A program made the position numbers and the translations under genes. Below the pieces are notes generated by a model that was not told the origin of the DNA, searched no databases, and worked only from the letters and a program-made list of their open reading frames with translations. This document shows, one piece after another, positions 61,290 to 64,000 of a stretch of 64,000 bases of DNA. The DNA is from Pseudomonas chlororaphis. Its GTDB lineage: Bacteria; Pseudomonadota; Gammaproteobacteria; Pseudomonadales; Pseudomonadaceae. The DNA lies in assembly GCF_001921865.1 (NCBI RefSeq), contig NZ_MSCT01000020.1, positions 496,001 to 560,000 on the forward strand. The letters are read 5' to 3'. The number at the start of each line of letters is the position of its first letter. The stretch's first letter is position 1.

Positions 61290-61568
61290 ATGATCATATC
61301 CTTTCAGCACAAAGGCCTCAGGGCTTTCTATGAAACGGGATCGACTCGAGGGATCCGAGCCGATCATGCGAGGCGCCTGGCGCGCATGCTGCCGTTCATG
61401 GATCACGCGACAGAGCCTGATGATCTCGACCTCCCGGGATGGCGGTTACACCCACTCAAGGGCGAGCGCCGCGAATACTGGTCACTGACCGTATCGGGCA
61501 ATTGGCGAGTGATTTTTCGTTTCGCGGGTTCGGATATCGAGTTGGTCGATTATCTGGACTACCACTGA
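61290..61568 (+). CDS. higB: HigB-type toxin (RelE superfamily)
   Basis: A 92-residue predicted ribosome-dependent mRNA endonuclease. It starts MIISFQHKGLRAFYETGSTR, with ARRLARMLPFMDHA and YWSLTVSGNWRVIFRFAGSD, the HigB/RelE fold. The arginine-rich core and the RVIFRF strand are intact. No ribosome site precedes the ATG. Toxin first and antitoxin second is the HigBA order. Induced by HigA degradation in the known systems. Confidence 0.88.
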   Translation: MIISFQHKGLRAFYETGSTRGIRADHARRLARMLPFMDHATEPDDLDLPGWRLHPLKGERREYWSLTVSGNWRVIFRFAGSDIELVDYLDYH

Positions 61569-61583
61569 ACAGGAGGCAGGATC

Positions 61584-61874
61584 ATGCCCATGCACAACCC
61601 GCCCCACCCCGGTGAAACACTGCGGGTGGATGTATTGCCCGAGCTGGGCATCAGCGTGACGGAACTGGCCAGGCATCTTGGCTATGCCCGCCCTCATCTG
61701 TCCAAGGTGCTGCATGGCCACGCGCCGATCCGGCCGGAGCTGGCGGTCAGGCTGGAACGCGCCGGAATAGGCAAGGCCAAGGTCTGGCTGGCGGTACAGG
61801 CCGACTACGATATCTGGCATACCGAGCAGCAGCTGCTACCGGTCATCGAACCGATCGCCGTTCATGTCGGCTGA
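61584..61874 (+). CDS. higA: HigA-type antitoxin (XRE helix-turn-helix)
   Basis: A 96-residue antitoxin starting MPMHNPPHPGETLRVDVLPE, then the HTH TELARHLGYARPHLSKVLHG. It starts with AGGAGG 7 bases upstream, 15 bp after higB. It should neutralise HigB and repress the operon by binding the repeat(s) upstream. Such pairs act in stress tolerance and plasmid or phage defence; no mobile-element trace is seen around it. Confidence 0.9.
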   Translation: MPMHNPPHPGETLRVDVLPELGISVTELARHLGYARPHLSKVLHGHAPIRPELAVRLERAGIGKAKVWLAVQADYDIWHTEQQLLPVIEPIAVHVG

Positions 61875-61877
61875 TCG

Positions 61878-62429
61878 CTAAACCCGCAACTCCCCCGCCA
61901 CCGCCGCCCGCTTGCCCTTGCCGCACAGTTGTTCCACCAGCGTCAGGGCGAACGCCAGGGCCGCGCCCGAACCTTGCGCGGTGATGCAATTGCCGTCCAC
62001 CACCACCGGCTGGTCGACGAAGGTGCAGCCCGCCAAGTGCTGGCTGACGCCGGGCAGGCAGGTCATGCGCCGCTGGCGCAGCACCCCGTAACTCTGCAAG
62101 GCCAGCGCCGGGGCTTCGGCGATGCCGGCGAACAGGCGCCCGGCGGCGGCCTGGTCCTTGAGCAGTTGCATCAAGGGTTGGTGCGCCGCCAGGTGTTGCG
62201 CGCCGACGGCGCCGCCGGGCAGCACGATCAGGTCGAACGCCTGGGCCAGCACATCCACCAGCATGCCGTCGGCGGTCAGGCGGGTGCCGCGGGCGCAGGT
62301 GAGCATGCGCCGCCCTTCGACGCTGGCCACCAGCACTTCGATTTCGGCGCGGCGCAGCACATCGATCAGGGTCACGCTTTGCAGGTCGTCGATGCCCTCG
62401 GCGAGGGCGATCAGGGCTCTAAAGGTCAT
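61878..62429 (-). CDS. DJ-1/PfpI superfamily protein lacking catalytic Cys and Glu
   Basis: A 183-residue protein with the DJ-1/YajL fold: ALIALAEGIDDLQSVTLIDV, LRRAEIEVLVASVEG, FDLIVLPGGAVGAQHL and GSGAALAFALTLVEQL. By comparison with DJ-1, the nucleophilic elbow Ile-Cys-Ala-x-Pro reads GIAEAP, so Ala104 sits at the Cys position, and Gln17 lies where Glu18 of DJ-1 stabilises it. Glyoxalase or chaperone activity of the usual type is unlikely. The gene ends 4 bp after higA on the other strand. Role unknown. Confidence 0.85.
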   Translation of the reverse strand: MTFRALIALAEGIDDLQSVTLIDVLRRAEIEVLVASVEGRRMLTCARGTRLTADGMLVDVLAQAFDLIVLPGGAVGAQHLAAHQPLMQLLKDQAAAGRLFAGIAEAPALALQSYGVLRQRRMTCLPGVSQHLAGCTFVDQPVVVDGNCITAQGSGAALAFALTLVEQLCGKGKRAAVAGELRV

Positions 62430-62499
62430 GGGCGGTGTCCGCGGGAGGGGTGTTTAAAGCTTAGTCAGCTTTCCCGGCTCCCGCGTTCGGGCGCCGCCG

Positions 62500-62949
62500 T
62501 CACTTGATGTAGATCTGCGCGCTCATGCTGTTGCCCGGCGCGTTCAGCGAGGTGTTGCTGAAGGTGAACGTCCCTTCCTGCTTGCCGGCCAGGTCGAAGG
62601 TATAGATGTAGCCGACGGTGATCCCGGCATTGCCGCACGGCACCAGGCTCGAGCCCTCCTCGCAGACCGCCGCGCGCGTGCCGTTGACTTCGAAGCCGTC
62701 CAGCGTCACCCGCGGCTGGCGGCCGTAGCCGATTTCCAGCACATAGACCTTGATGTTCGGGCCCTGGTGATCGCAGGCGGTCTTGTCGCGGCCGTCCGAC
62801 ACATCTTCCAGGCCGCAGGAAGCCGACTCGACCTTGAGGATTTCCACCTGGCTCAAGGGCGGCGCGGAACGGGCCTGGGCCGGCGCGGCGCCCAGCCACA
62901 GGCTGCTGGCCAGCAGCGCCAGGGTCGTTGCTTTAATCGTGCTGTGCAT
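62500..62949 (-). CDS. Secreted protein, DUF4879-like
   Basis: A 149-residue exported protein (signal MHSTIKATTLALLASSLWLG, then AAPAQA). The mature part is beta-rich with four cysteines (SCGLED, KTACDH, AAVCEE, VPCGNA) that could form two disulfides. SQVEILKVESASCGLEDVSD and GNSMSAQIYIK resemble the DUF4879/YolA group, from memory. The start at 62949 follows GGGGGA; a 14-codon extension to 62991 is rejected. It could be an extracellular lectin- or inhibitor-like protein, but I cannot say. Confidence 0.65.
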   Translation of the reverse strand: MHSTIKATTLALLASSLWLGAAPAQARSAPPLSQVEILKVESASCGLEDVSDGRDKTACDHQGPNIKVYVLEIGYGRQPRVTLDGFEVNGTRAAVCEEGSSLVPCGNAGITVGYIYTFDLAGKQEGTFTFSNTSLNAPGNSMSAQIYIK

Positions 62950-63154
62950 AAGTCCCCCAAAAACGTCGGCGCAGTATGCCCCAGTCGCCACGCGGGCAAA
63001 ACATCGCCGACGATCGCAGCCATAGCCTTACGCTGCTGGTATGATGCGCGGCTTTTTCCGACCCACACAAAATCCCCGGACGCTTTTCCATGGTCTGTGC
63101 TTTGCTGTCTGGGTCGATACATTCACGGCGCCCTGCGCGCCACGGGGAGCAGAC

Positions 63155-64000
63155 ATGCTGGAAAGGCTGTTTCAACTCAAGGCACACAACACCAACGTGC
63201 GGACCGAGATTCTCGCGGGCCTCACGACCTTCCTGGCCATGGCCTACATTCTCTTCGTCAACCCGAGCATCCTCGGCGAGACCGGCATGGACAAGGGCGC
63301 GGTGTTCGTCGCCACGTGCCTGGCGGCCGCCATCGGCTCGACGGTGATGGGCCTGATCGCCAACTACCCGATCGCCCTGGCCCCGGGCATGGGCCTGAAT
63401 GCCTTCTTCACCTACACCGTGGTCCTGCACATGGGCCATACCTGGCAAGTGGCGCTGGGGGCGGTGTTCATCTCGGCGGTGCTGTTCTTCCTGCTGTCGA
63501 TCTTCCGCATCCGCGAATGGATCATCAACAGCATCCCGCTACCACTGCGTTCGGCGATCGCCGCCGGTATCGGCCTGTTCCTGGCGCTGATCGCCCTGCA
63601 TAACGCACAGATCGTGGTCGGCAACCCGTCGACCCTGGTGGGCCTCGGCGACCTGAGCAAACCGGCGCCTATCCTCGCCGCCCTGGGCTTTGCCCTGATC
63701 GTCGCCCTGGAAGCGCTGAAAGTGCGCGGTGCGGTGCTGATCGGCATCCTCGCGGTGACCATCGTCTCCATTCTCATGGGCGTCACTCCGTTCGGCGGCG
63801 TGACCTCGATGCCGCCTTCGCTGGCCCCGACGTTCCTGCAACTGGACATCAAGGGCGCCCTGGACATCGGCCTGGTCAGCGTGATCTTCGCCTTCCTGTT
63901 CGTCGACCTGTTCGACAACTCCGGCACCCTGATCGGCGTCGCCAAGCGCGCCGGGCTGATGGGCAAGGACGGCCACATGCCGAAAATGGGCCGGGCGCTG
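63155..64000 (+). CDS. NCS2/AzgA-type purine permease (5' part)
   Basis: The first 282 codons of a permease continuing past the window. MLERLFQLKAHNTNVRTEIL, then GLTTFLAMAYILFVNPSILG, YPIALAPGMGLNAFFTYTVV and FVDLFDNSGTLIGVAKRAGL are hallmarks of the adenine/guanine/hypoxanthine group (AdeP/GhxP). It imports purine bases by proton symport. The conserved Asp and Asn of the last block are intact. GGGGAG lies 6 bases before the ATG; no purine riboswitch pattern is seen upstream. Confidence 0.9.
   Translation, partial: MLERLFQLKAHNTNVRTEILAGLTTFLAMAYILFVNPSILGETGMDKGAVFVATCLAAAIGSTVMGLIANYPIALAPGMGLNAFFTYTVVLHMGHTWQVALGAVFISAVLFFLLSIFRIREWIINSIPLPLRSAIAAGIGLFLALIALHNAQIVVGNPSTLVGLGDLSKPAPILAALGFALIVALEALKVRGAVLIGILAVTIVSILMGVTPFGGVTSMPPSLAPTFLQLDIKGALDIGLVSVIFAFLFVDLFDNSGTLIGVAKRAGLMGKDGHMPKMGRAL

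Overview
The window is chromosomal core DNA of a Pseudomonas of the fluorescens type. It is GC-rich and tightly packed. Gene content and order match what I remember of the P. aeruginosa stretch from pilR through obg, rplU, ispB, gdhA, morA, glyA, mapZ, radA and katB to mscL (from memory, not searched). About ten copies of a palindrome built on GTAGGAGCGAGCTTGCTCGCGAT, the usual REP family of fluorescent pseudomonads, sit between genes. I see no rRNA, tRNA, CRISPR array, prophage or insertion sequence.

Layout. 1-8268: end of pilR, glycine oxidase thiO, the minor pilin operon fimU-pilV-pilW-pilX-pilY1-pilE on the minus strand, and a divergent fimT. 8269-16421: ispH, fkpB, lspA, ileS, ribF and murJ on the minus strand, and rpsT on the plus strand. 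16427-21404: proB-creA, obg and rplU-rpmA on the minus strand, with ispB divergent. 21549-34296: yjdM, a small gene behind a Fur box, fklB, a DUF6482-like gene, yqhA, a large predicted lipoprotein, a Lon-like protease, a DUF3015/DUF4105 pair, a second lipoprotein, a shortened Gre factor and gdhA. 34670-41958: ettA, the c-di-GMP protein morA, and glyA. 42313-45170: an atypical DctA-family carrier followed by two GntR/FCD regulators. 45281-49302: cstA-yjiX-yjiA and mapZ. 49327-56541: a hypothetical protein, radA, ankB, katB, mscL, fpr and rlmG. 56739-64000: a cioAB oxidase with a small third gene, an MFS carrier, a higBA toxin-antitoxin pair, a DJ-1-like protein without its usual catalytic residues, a secreted protein, and the start of an NCS2 purine permease.

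How the genes fit together. Surface motility and attachment are represented by the minor pilins, the PilY1 tip adhesin and the PilR regulator. Second-messenger control is represented by MorA and the PilZ receptor MapZ. Translation and envelope housekeeping fill the middle. Respiratory and oxidative-stress functions (CioAB, KatB, Fpr, RadA) fill the last third.

I found no clearly new multi-gene defence or mobile system. The points most worth a second look are: a Gre-family factor whose coiled coil is about 15 residues short and lacks the acidic tip; a DJ-1 homologue with Ala and Gln at the catalytic Cys and Glu positions; a DctA-like carrier with NLDGF in place of NLDGT next to two FCD regulators; a DUF4105 (Lnb-like) domain joined to a predicted outer-membrane barrel; and the Fur-box small protein. 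All functions are read from sequence motifs and remembered family knowledge; no search was run.
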